Origin: Brachionus koreanus
Lineage: Eukaryota > Rotifera > Eurotatoria > Ploima > Brachionidae
Length of the DNA: 35,933 bases
Direction: 5' to 3'
Assembly: GCA_016987375.1 (NCBI GenBank)
Contig: PJRA01000265.1
Coordinates: 417,677 to 453,609 of the forward strand
The stretch's first letter is position 1. Each line of letters opens with the position of its first letter. This document shows positions 1-8,389 of this stretch, piece after piece. The translations under genes and the position numbers were made by a program. The notes under the pieces were generated by a model, which did not search any database, had not been told where the DNA came from, and saw only the letters and a list, made by a program, of their open reading frames with translations.

Positions 1-244
1 AGGATCTATGTCTCGGACTACACTTCTTGCTTTAGCAGTTAAATGATGCAATAAGCCAGCATATTGAACGGTCGTCGAGTTGTCAAGGGTTGTTTTGATT
101 GGTATTCCTTCAGAATTTACAACAATCAAGCCCATGACTCCTTTGTGGGCTGTGATTCTTTTTATCGTCTCTTCAACTTCTGACTTAAAAAGATCTTTTA
201 AAAAAACGCTTTCACTTTATCACAGAAATTCTTACCACAGACAT
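1..244 (-). CDS. DYNLRB: Dynein light chain roadblock-type (5' part, runs off window)
   Basis: Roadblock/LC7 light chains are small dimeric subunits that bind the dynein intermediate chain in the cytoplasmic dynein-1 complex. Model: exon 1 at 244-236 (ATG TCT GTG), a 52-nt intron 235-184 with a GTAAGA donor and a TTTTTAAG acceptor, then exon 2 from 183 to beyond base 1. The frame reads to the window edge without a stop. Visible family signatures are [10 protein letters not shown] near the N-terminus, [18 protein letters not shown] in the first beta strands, the QYAGLLHHL helix, and [11 protein letters not shown] at the edge. About 64 of the usual 96 residues are present; the C-terminal strands lie outside. 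The family is recognised with confidence, but whether it is paralogue 1 or 2 cannot be told. The tiny first coding exon is inferred from splice signals and phase. Confidence 0.9.
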
Positions 245-1041
245 TTTGCTTCAAATCTAAACCTTTTCCTTAAATAGAAATAGATTATGTTCTTTTAGGA
301 TTTGTTTTTAATGATAATTTAAAGAAAAAATGAGTTGTTTTTTTTTGTTGGGCATAAGGCAAATTTTTTAGTTCGCCGTTGCCAAAGAAACACTTAAATT
401 CAATTCAGGTATAATTTGAATTCTATTTAGTATTTAGTTTTAAAAATTTTATTTTTGTTAATTCCAAAGCAACAAATTCTCTAGGTTTAATTCACATCGA
501 CTTGGTAGTGTCTCGAAAAAAATTAATTGAATTTGATTGAAAAAAGTATGAAACGAATTTAAAGCATAATTATTAAAATGTTGAATAAATATATATATAT
601 ATATATAATAAATGTAGATTTTTTTGTTAAGAAAATTTAGAAAGCTCAGTTAAAAATCTAAAATAGCAAAAGAAAAAATTAGTTGAAATTATTCTCAGTA
701 TTCATTCAATATTTATTTTGAGAATATTTAGTTTAAATTCATTTATTTAATAATAACCATGATATTTATCTATTTCATTCAATAATAGCATAATTAAATT
801 AATAAATTAAAAATTTAAATTCTTAAAAATCATAATTTTAATTAAATAAGCGTAAATTTAGTCCCATGTTATTTCTATGTCACTGGGCTAAGTAACTCGT
901 GAGTTAGGACTAAAGAAACATAAAAAATGAAAATAAAACATATAAATTGTGAATCAAGCAAAAACATAATTTTATTTTTTAAACTGTTAAGGAACACATA
1001 AATCTTGTTTTAACATAAAGTTAATAAAACATAAAAATTTT
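245..1041. other. AT-rich intergenic stretch
   Basis: No coding region is visible on either strand. The stretch is dominated by A/T runs and contains a short (TA)n microsatellite near 589-607. The region from 245 toward the roadblock start codon presumably holds that gene's promoter, but I see no distinct TATA box. Confidence 0.5.
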
Positions 1042-1266
1042 TTAAACAAAAATCAAATTTAAAACATAAAAAAAGTTGAAAACGTCTTCATTTTCAGCAC
1101 TATTGTCCATTTCAACAACATGATCATCAATGTTATATTCATAGATGGAGCACTTGTTTAAGCTACTGTCAAAAGACATTGCTTTTGGGTACTGCTTGAA
1201 AAAATATTCGAGTTTCACCTCTGAATTAACTAAAGTCATATAAATCCATTCGATATTTTGTTTCAT
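1042..1266 (-). CDS. Unrecognised 74-aa ORF
   Basis: A 74-codon frame begins MKQNIEWIYM and ends with a hydrophobic, Phe/Val-rich stretch. The first 60 residues are of mixed, plausible composition with an acidic segment (VVEMDNSAENEDV). The last dozen codons look like translated AT-rich noncoding DNA, so a real exon could end near the acidic segment. There are no recognisable domains, signal peptide or clear splice partners. It could be an exon of an unrecognised gene, a transposon remnant or chance. Confidence 0.2.
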   Translation of the reverse strand: MKQNIEWIYMTLVNSEVKLEYFFKQYPKAMSFDSSLNKCSIYEYNIDDHVVEMDNSAENEDVFNFFYVLNLIFV

Positions 1267-1499
1267 TTATCTAAAGAAGAAGAAAAATTTTGTTTTATTT
1301 TAAATTTATTACAATTTTCACATAATAAATTTAATCATTTTCACGAACCTAAATCTTTGTTTTTTGTTTCAATAACAGTTTAAAAAAATTAATCATTTTT
1401 ATATTGTCCTTATTCGTAACTCGTTAACTTTTCCAGTTCTATTTATTCTATCCTCAAGCCCAATCCTTATTTTCCCTCTTATTTCACTCTTAAATGCCA

Positions 1500-2105
1500 T
1501 ATGATGTATACTCCTATTGGTTTTGACCACAAGATTACATGATTAAAGAGAAGTTTCCAAAGAAGGTGTTGGTTTGGATAGCCATATCCGATCGAGGAAT
1601 GTCAAAGCCACTTTTTCGACCATCAAAGTCGGTTGCCATCAATTCCGATATCTATATCGACGAATGCTTGAATAAACAACTTCTTCCATTTATACATAAG
1701 TATCATCGAGACTTTGATTATGTTTTTTCGCCTGACTTAGCATCTGCTCACTATTCAAGGAACTGCATTACATGGATGGACGAAAACGTAAATTATGTGG
1801 CCAGAGACATCAACCCACCAAATATTCCTCAAGCAGGTCCAAGCGAAAATTTTTGGGGTTGTTTAGTTTGAGTCAGAAAGTATACGAGGGAGGTTGGCAA
1901 GCCTCAACTGAGCAGCAGCTGATTAGCCGAATTGAGTTGAAGGAATTCGACTTAAATTTTGTGAAATCGCTAATGGCAGGTGTCAAAGCAAAGCTCAGAA
2001 AAATCGGCAACGTTGGAGTTTTTTCTTTATTTAAAAATCATAATTCTATTAAAAAATAAATTCTTTACCTTATAAAAAAAAACGGGTGGTCAATAATTGA
2101 ATCTT
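1500..2105 (+). pseudogene. Tc1/mariner (IS630-type) transposase, C-terminal half, frameshifted
   Basis: Catalytic-core half of a Tc1-like DDE transposase. The first reading frame (about 1539-1870) carries VLVWIAISDRG, the second catalytic aspartate in SPDLASAHYS, and the third acidic position in PSENFWG, just before the break. After about base 1856 the homology shifts to another frame (QKVYEGGWQA, SRIE helix) and runs to a stop at 2057-2059, so a one-base indel separates the parts. The N-terminal DNA-binding half and first catalytic Asp are not readable upstream. The sequence after the stop (about 2082-2105, gggtggtcaataattgaatc) resembles the subterminal part of a Tc1-type terminal inverted repeat. 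The element is dead. Confidence 0.85.
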
Positions 2106-2219
2106 TTCTATTCTAGTTGATAATAGGGAGGCGCTCTTCTCCTTTTCAACTATCTTTTTGAGCAACAGCTCCGATCTGATACAGAGGCTATTGCACCAAA
2201 TTGATAAATAAATTGATTT

Positions 2220-2290
2220 ATTTAAACTCCTTTCATCAAAAACCGGTTTCGACTTGGTAATAATTGCAGTGTGGTCAAAGATGGTTGTCC
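2220..2290. repeat. Dispersed repeat, copy A (related to 5015-5085)
   Basis: The segment beginning ttaaactcctttcatcaaaa, and continuing through a ttcga core to a taattg..gtgt tail, matches 5017 onward at roughly three quarters of positions over about 45 bases. It looks like the end of an interspersed element, possibly a SINE or LINE tail. Family unknown. Confidence 0.35.
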
Positions 2291-2690
2291 TAATTTGTCA
2301 AGAATAATATTTTGACCAAATTTTTTGAACCAAAAATATGATATTTTAAGGAAAAGAAAAATTTCTGTCCAATTTTAAATGCGCAATTTCAATTTCATTA
2401 AAATTTTATTTTTTAATTTAAAATATTTTAAAGCTAAAAGATTAGTGACTGATGACCACGATTCAGTCGATTTTATTTTATTTCAAGAGAAAAATATTGT
2501 TCAAAAAGCAAGCAGAATGGCAGCTTTATTTAAGGTCGTCCATAGTATAGTCTATGTGCAGTGACGTGATATGAGGTGGACCTCTGACTCTTTTGTTAAA
2601 TAAAATAAAAAAAATTATTTTTAATGCTTATTTTATTAGCTAAATTAAAAGCAAATTTTCTTTTATTTTAAATAATTTTTTTTTTAAATT

Positions 2691-4319
2691 TTAAATTTTG
2701 TCAGAAAAATCGATTCTTCCAAGTGGCTGAATGAACAACTGTTTGAGACTTTTAATAAAAAGAGATTTTTCATCTTCAGTTGCGTCGGGAATTTCATTTT
2801 TAAGAATTAATTCAAAATATAGATCGTCATTATTCAAAAGAATAAAATAGTCCATCAGCTGAGAGCCGTCTATTGGAGTTAGGTATTGAATGATAGTCTG
2901 ACTTATCATTTTGTCTTTTAACCAATTGTGGATGTCATCACTATTCATCAAAACCGGAAGCATATCTGTTGATTGCAGCTGGCCATTATACTCAGAATAA
3001 AATATTGGCTCTTCCTGTTCATGATCAATTGTTGACTCTTCATCAAAATCAAAATTCAATTCACCACACTTGCCTATCAAGTCATCAAATTCACTTGTAT
3101 TATCAGACTCATTTTTTCCCAATGAACAAAGTCTTAAACATTCAGTATAGTCATTCAAATGATCATACCGAAAAAGTGCCATGCTGTAATAAAGCTTGGA
3201 CTTAAGCCGCCTAACTCGTTTCATTTTTAGATCACTAAACATCGAATTAAGGAAATTAAATTCAATTGAAAGAATTTTTTTCACATGATTGTAAAACATA
3301 ATTCCATCTTGAAATTGAGCTCCAAAATAAGTTAAATAAAAATTTAAAACTTCTTCGAATATATTGCCAAATTTTTTCATATACTGCTGTTCTTTGTTGA
3401 TATATTTAAGTGTTGACTGGTACACCAAGTCATGTATTACTATTCCTCTTTCACCATTTTTAAATTTTATGCTTATTAAAGACATTTTTTTGAGTGTGTT
3501 TAAACTTGTTCTTACTGCGTAAGAATGGCTTCTCTTCGAATTGAAAAACGACTCAATTAAGCTTAATTTAATGAATTTATGATCGAATAAAAGCATTGTG
3601 GCAAGTATGTCAAATGATGGCTTTTCGAAAATGTTTTCCAATAGAAAGTCTGTGGGTGATTTTGAGTGAGTGTACACTTTGGTCAGTAAGTCTTCATTTG
3701 AATAAAACGAAGAATTAAATTTAAATATGCTAGCTATTGTGAACAGAGTAAATGGGCTAATAAACTCTTGTTTTTTCATCAAAAATCTGACTAAATTTTC
3801 TATCTCTTTAGTTTGAATGCTAAATACTTCAGTTATTGAATTATGCAAAAAATTTACTGCTTTTTGAAAATTAATTGTAGGCTGATCTAGTTGAACAAAA
3901 TTTTGATATTTGCCCAGATATTTGTGGGTCGTGATCAAAAAATTTGCTTTGTTTTCAAATTTTTCACAAATCTGCTCGACATCTTTGAATATTTCCACTT
4001 GATCTAAAATAATTAAAATTCTATGCGAATTTATTGATTTTTCAATCTCCTCAAATAAAGAAATTGGTTTGATGTGCTTGTAGCCGTCCACCCAACTCTT
4101 TAGCTCTAATTCAACTTTGTCACTGCTTTCTGATTCAATTAGAAATGTTCTGTCAAAAATTGTATTCTTTTCAGCGTAAAGAAACGAAGTATAAGTTGTA
4201 CCGGAACCTATTTCGCCCCGAAGGATCACATTTCGGCCTGAATCGAAAGCCTTATTCAATTCTTTGATGCATTCGTTTTGTTTTATAAAATATTCAGGAA
4301 TTGAAAATTCAACATTCAT
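2691..4319 (-). CDS. STAND/NB-ARC-like NTPase without Walker A lysine
   Basis: Single-exon 542-aa protein with the order of a NB-ARC/AP-ATPase module. A P-loop-like strand-loop GEIGSGTT lies at residues 35-42, a Walker B strand ILIILDQ at 101-107 ends in aspartate, a sensor-like FLITTH is at 127-132, a helical winged-helix-type region follows, and an MHD-like VIHDL sits near residues 294-298. Such proteins are nucleotide-switched scaffolds in apoptosis and immune signalling. The Walker A consensus GxxxxGK[ST] is altered: Thr41 replaces the lysine, so ATP binding or hydrolysis is doubtful. There is no death-fold domain before the P-loop and no WD40, TPR or LRR repeats after it; the C-terminal 200 residues are acidic and unrecognised. 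Start chosen at ATG 4319, 12 codons before the first helix. Fold assignment is by motif order only. Confidence 0.65.
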   Translation of the reverse strand: MNVEFSIPEYFIKQNECIKELNKAFDSGRNVILRGEIGSGTTYTSFLYAEKNTIFDRTFLIESESSDKVELELKSWVDGYKHIKPISLFEEIEKSINSHRILIILDQVEIFKDVEQICEKFENKANFLITTHKYLGKYQNFVQLDQPTINFQKAVNFLHNSITEVFSIQTKEIENLVRFLMKKQEFISPFTLFTIASIFKFNSSFYSNEDLLTKVYTHSKSPTDFLLENIFEKPSFDILATMLLFDHKFIKLSLIESFFNSKRSHSYAVRTSLNTLKKMSLISIKFKNGERGIVIHDLVYQSTLKYINKEQQYMKKFGNIFEEVLNFYLTYFGAQFQDGIMFYNHVKKILSIEFNFLNSMFSDLKMKRVRRLKSKLYYSMALFRYDHLNDYTECLRLCSLGKNESDNTSEFDDLIGKCGELNFDFDEESTIDHEQEEPIFYSEYNGQLQSTDMLPVLMNSDDIHNWLKDKMISQTIIQYLTPIDGSQLMDYFILLNNDDLYFELILKNEIPDATEDEKSLFIKSLKQLFIQPLGRIDFSDKI

Positions 4320-4684
4320 TTTTTTTCAAGATTAAAGTTAAAAAAAATAAAATTTTATTCAATTGTAAAAAATGCAAAAAATCAAATTAGTTGTCCTGGT
4401 TACTTAAATGATTATCCACTTTATCTACATCGAAATAAATAAATAATAGTTGCCACAGATAAGATAAAAAATTTATTTTTTATATTGAAAAAGATTCTTA
4501 ATTAATAATTATTAAAAATATGTACAGTTTTTAAGGAATTGATCACCTATTTTTTATTTATTCATTATTTAAATGAATGAAAGGTGATTTAAAAAAATAT
4601 GATTAAATTTTGTTATAAATTATTTAACTTTTAGCATGATTATTAAAAATTAATTTTTTTTTTTAATTTATCAATAAAAAAAAG
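4320..4684. other. AT-rich intergenic stretch
   Basis: Upstream region of the STAND-like gene. No coding signal, no clear TATA box and no strong repeat; nothing else seen. Confidence 0.5.
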
Positions 4685-4805
4685 AATTAGTACCATTATG
4701 CTGTATAGACTTTAGCCATCTATCAGCAAGTAATTCAATCTTCTTTTGTACTGTTGTATCCTGGAACTCAGCAATGTTACTGTGCAAATGAAAGTTACAA
4801 AAATT
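4685..4805 (-). pseudogene. Short degenerate coding fragment, retroelement-like
   Basis: The minus strand reads HLHSNIAEFQDTTVQKKI followed by ELLADRWLKSIQHNG, an amphipathic helical pattern resembling the tail after the reverse transcriptase domain in some LINE ORF2 proteins. Only about 35 codons are readable and no flanking exon is seen. Family placement is a guess. Confidence 0.25.
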
Positions 4806-4939
4806 TAAATAGTAAAAATGATGATTATAGTAAAGTGACGCATTGAAGTGGCATGAAATTACTAAGTTTTTAAATATTTAATTGTAATTAGAGCTGTTAG
4901 ATAAATGTATATGAGCAGACTTAGAATTGAAATTCTTCC

Positions 4940-5085
4940 TTAGCGGGCTTCGAATCTACCATCCTCTACTTGTATGGCTAACACAAAAACTAATAGGCAG
5001 TACGGGACGCATGCTTAAACTTCTTTCATTAAACAAGGGCTTCGATTGAGTATTAATTGTGGTGTAGATGATCAAATCAATACAG
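4940..5085 (+). repeat. Dispersed repeat, copy B, with tRNA-like B-box
   Basis: Contains gcttcgaatct (about 4947-4957), close to the Pol III B-box GGTTCGANTCC, and then a segment matching 2220-2290 (ttaaac, ctttcat, ttcga, taattg, gtgt blocks). A tRNA-derived SINE is possible. A convincing A-box is not visible, so the call is weak. Confidence 0.3.
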
Positions 5086-5284
5086 GAACTTCTGTTTTAG
5101 ATTGAAGCATTGTTAAAAAATCATAAGAATAATAAGTTGAAAAATTAGAATTTATGATGCTATGATCAATAAATTATTTTAACGATTGTAATGGCTTTAA
5201 AAAAATAAAACAAAGAAATTTGGAAAAAAATTGATACCTAAATGACTAAATTTTTTTCCCCAACTAAGCAATTTTCAAATAAAT

Positions 5285-5532
5285 TCACATCAAAATTCAT
5301 CATCTTGGTCAAAGTTATTCATTGTACTATCGACATTATAAGTTGTCAAAGTATCTGAATCTTTTTGGCAAACTGAATTAGAATACCTTTCTTCCATTAA
5401 TTCAAATTAAACAAGACAGTTTTTGACAACATCATCCCAAGAAAACAGTGGGCCTGTTAGCATATTTGGCATAGAATCACACCAAACGTCTTTCAAACTT
5501 TCAATTTTTTTCACCAAGCTCATTGTTTTGTA
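5285..5532 (-). pseudogene. Degenerate ORF of unknown origin
   Basis: From an ATG near 5523 the minus strand reads MSLVKKIESLKDVWCDSM, then GPLFSWDDVVKNCLV, a stop, and then further plausible coding (MEERYSNSVCQKDSDTL, MNNFDQDDEF). Base composition is richer than the flanks, so this looks like decayed coding sequence. The pattern resembles the C-terminal tail of a DNA transposase, but I do not recognise the family. Confidence 0.3.
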
Positions 5533-5929
5533 TTGATAAATTTTAAAAATGTAATCATTTTAAACTATTGATTGTAGAGATTGAAGCTTGTTTACTTGAT
5601 TTTGTTTAATTATTCTAATTGTGCTAGACCATTCTTGATTTTCTCTAGAAAATTTATCCTAAATTCAATTTAAGTATCCCATCATATCGTAAAAATATCC
5701 AAAATAAAGGATTACTTAAAATCTAGAGAGTTAACCGTTAACCGGCAGAGTTAAAAATCTAGAAAACTAAGTACTTGGTACTAACTTTATAATTCTTGCT
5801 TCATTCTAATGTTTAAACAAATTATATTTTTGGAAATTAAAAGAAAAACGAAACAACTTTAATCTTTAAAAAAAATCAATCAATAAAATTTCTGTACATT
5901 AAAGGACCTACAATAAATATTTAGTAATA

Positions 5930-6480
5930 AAAATTAAAATACACTTGTGTAGAATGTTTATTAGATCTACACTTGTTTATGGGTTTGAAAACTTTGTCCT
6001 AAGTAAAAGTCAAACAAAAAATTGCAGACAACTGAGGCAACAATGATTAAGAAAATATTCAGTCTTAAAACGATATCAAAAACAAGTAATCTTCCAAATG
6101 CGCTTGGTGTACAAAAGATGTAAAAAGAGATTCTCAAAGGAAATGATTTTCATTAAAAGATTATTAAACAATAAAATAAAAATGGGTGCATTGAAAGAGC
6201 TCGAAAGGCTAAAAAGTATTTATTTAAAGAATTGAATGACTTCATGAGAGAGTATAAAAATGAAGAGGGGGATATTTCTCAGAAAAATAAGTTTAAACTT
6301 AAAGAGTTAAGAAATACAAATCAAAATGGGATAGATGACCCCATCAAAGAATGCTTTGAAAATATAAAAAATTAACCAAGTCAATCGAAGTCCCATTAAA
6401 AGAAAAGAAACAAAATATAGTGGAAATCTATCTATCAATGAACTGGTGATCCTTCATGTTTTGAATTGAATTTTTGCCTT
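5930..6480 (+). pseudogene. Degenerate LINE-type reverse transcriptase tail
   Basis: In shifting plus frames the region reads STLVYGFENFVLSKS-like, then KLQTTEATMIKKIFSLKT and NALGVQKM, followed by a lysine-rich stretch with FKLKELRNTNQNG. The order (tyrosine-glycine motif, LQ-rich helix, arginine/lysine helix) is that of the region after the RT domain in non-LTR retrotransposon ORF2 proteins. There are multiple stops and frame changes; no element ends found. Confidence 0.45.
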
Positions 6481-6761
6481 CTAGATCAAAAAAAAAAGAA
6501 AAGAAAACTAGAAAAAAATTTAATTAATACTTTTTAGAAATTTTTTTTAGAATGGATTCAAACATTTGTCTTCAATTTCTTTAAACCAATTTATCTTATT
6601 ATTTTTTTTTCTAAAAAGGCGTTCATTGATATAAATAATAATAAAATAAAAAAAAAAAACTTAAATTTTTAAAAAAAAAATCAAAATATTCTTATGGATC
6701 CTTTTATTCAATAAAAGAAACAATTTATTTCAATAAATTTGCTTATATCAATTTTCTTTAA

Positions 6762-7738
6762 TTATTTTATTTTATTATTAAAAAATTTAAAGTCAATGGC
6801 TGAATTTGGGCCACTAATTAGATTATTGACCTTATTTTTTTCTGTTTGCACTGAATAAAAATTGGATTTTTGGATTGATTTTGAAAATTTGTTCTCCAAA
6901 ACTCGGTCAAAAAATTTGGCCAGCTTAATTGAATTGGATGTTGCAGGTGCCAAGTATTTGATTTGCATGCAATCCTTTCAAAGCAATTTTAAACATGAAA
7001 TTTTTAATTCTATTATTACTAAATTTATTTCGTCAGACCGATAAAACGAAGCAATTTGTGAATGAGATTTTAAAAACGAAGAATCTCGTACTATCTGTGC
7101 CTGATCCAACTTGGTTCCGATGAAAAAAAGAGGCAATAAATTCGAATTATCGTGAAAATCAATGAGTGAGTTTGAAAATTTTGTGCTAGATCTTTTTCCA
7201 GGAGATAGCTTGGTTTCATATTGACTTAATAAAAATTAAAAATAAATTTTTTTAACTAACAAGCAAAATTCACTAGTCTGAAATTCCGATGGAAATTTTT
7301 TCGTTTTGTTCCATCACGTCAGCTATCCATTGATGCAAATTTTCTTGTGATTTTCTATTTGTTAGATCATGTACAAGAATAATTCCTAAAAAATTAATTG
7401 ATTTAAGACATAAGAAATCAATGATTTACAACCATCGGCGCCTTGAAGAAAAATTTTTGCACTTGACCGATGACCAATGTTTCCACCTATGTCGAAAAAC
7501 TCCAGAAAACAAGTCTTGTGATGAGACGTGCCATCTTTATATTCATGAAGCTAATTATATTAGGATATTTTTAGGAAAAAAAAGACAAAAAACAGACTTT
7601 AACATCAACAGTGCAGCCTATTGTCCAACTAGGATTCTTTAAGATTTCTTGGTGGGCAATCAAATGAATTAGGCTAGTTTTTCCAACTCCGGAATCGCCA
7701 ACCACAATTATTTTTGCCTTGGGAAAATTAGAATCCAT
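6762..7738 (-). CDS. RABL3: RABL3-like small GTPase, five exons, complete
   Basis: Rab-like GTPase 3. Exons 7738-7598, 7550-7433, 7385-7274, 7224-7020 and 6974-6762 total 789 nt, giving 262 aa plus stop; all introns are GT-AG of 45-49 nt. Exon 1 has the P-loop VVGDSGVGKTSLIHL and the RABL3-typical NPSWTIGCTVDV switch. Exon 2 has FFDIGGNIGHRSS, the DxGG region. Exon 3 has GIILVHDLTN. Exon 4 carries the base-specificity motif GTKLDQ and ends in EINL. Exon 5 starts DCMQIKYLAPATSNSIKL, matching the family's LDC...RYLA segment. No C-terminal prenylation cysteine is visible, as in known RABL3. Known family members act in a Rab-like, non-prenylated role linked to cell proliferation and prenylation chaperoning. 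The gene is divergent from the large gene at 8390. Confidence 0.93.
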
Positions 7739-8389
7739 TTCAAATTAATCTTTCAAATTTATTATAAATTTTTTAATGAATAACTTAAGTCTAATAAATA
7801 GGCTGAATTTTGTTAACAAACAGAATTATTCAATTTTAATTAAAAAATTAATTTTTTTTAAATTCGAATTTAAATTTGAAAAAAAAAACAGAATTAAAAA
7901 ATTTTGAAGTAAAAACTGAGGCATATTCCATTAAGTTTTAAGAAATTGAAGAAAAAAAATTAGAAAAATGATTGAAAAAAAAATTTGAATTTGAACTACT
8001 AGGACATATCAATTTCAGTATCAGATTTTGATCTGTCAAAATTTCTTATATTTCCTGGACTTATTTTTTTATGTAAGTCCCATAAACTAAATTCGACAGA
8101 CGAAAAAGACGAAACTGAGTAATGAAAATCTAAAAAAAATTTTGTCAATTATTATTTTTGTTTTTCTTTACATTTATGAAATTAAAAATTTTATTATGAA
8201 AAATGAAATGCATGAAAAGCGAGAAATCTTATAAGTCTTTTACGCATGTGATTTTAGAGGTGAATTATTTAAATTAGTAAATAATTTGCTTAAGGAATTT
8301 AAATTAAAACAATTAATTGATTAAATTTGATTGTTTTTTTGCTATAAATAAAATTCAAAATTTAAATACGAATAAAAAAAATCATAAAA
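7739..8389. promoter_or_regulatory. Divergent intergenic promoter region, RABL3 / pseudo-metalloprotease gene
   Basis: The 651 bases between two head-to-head start codons hold no ORF. A TATA-like TATAAATA sits at 8343-8350, 40 bases before the ATG at 8390, a plausible core promoter for the plus-strand gene. No comparable TATA box is evident close to the RABL3 start. Confidence 0.5.

Noticed and set aside
80..277. 65-aa ORF on the plus strand
   Set aside because: It is antisense to the roadblock dynein light chain exon, which is strongly supported on the minus strand.
2969..3205. 78-aa His/Gln-rich plus-strand ORF
   Set aside because: It is antisense to the STAND-like gene; its composition is a by-product of that gene's codons.
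7421..7642. 73-aa Cys/His-containing ORF on the plus strand
   Set aside because: It is antisense to RABL3 exons 1 and 2 and crosses their intron.
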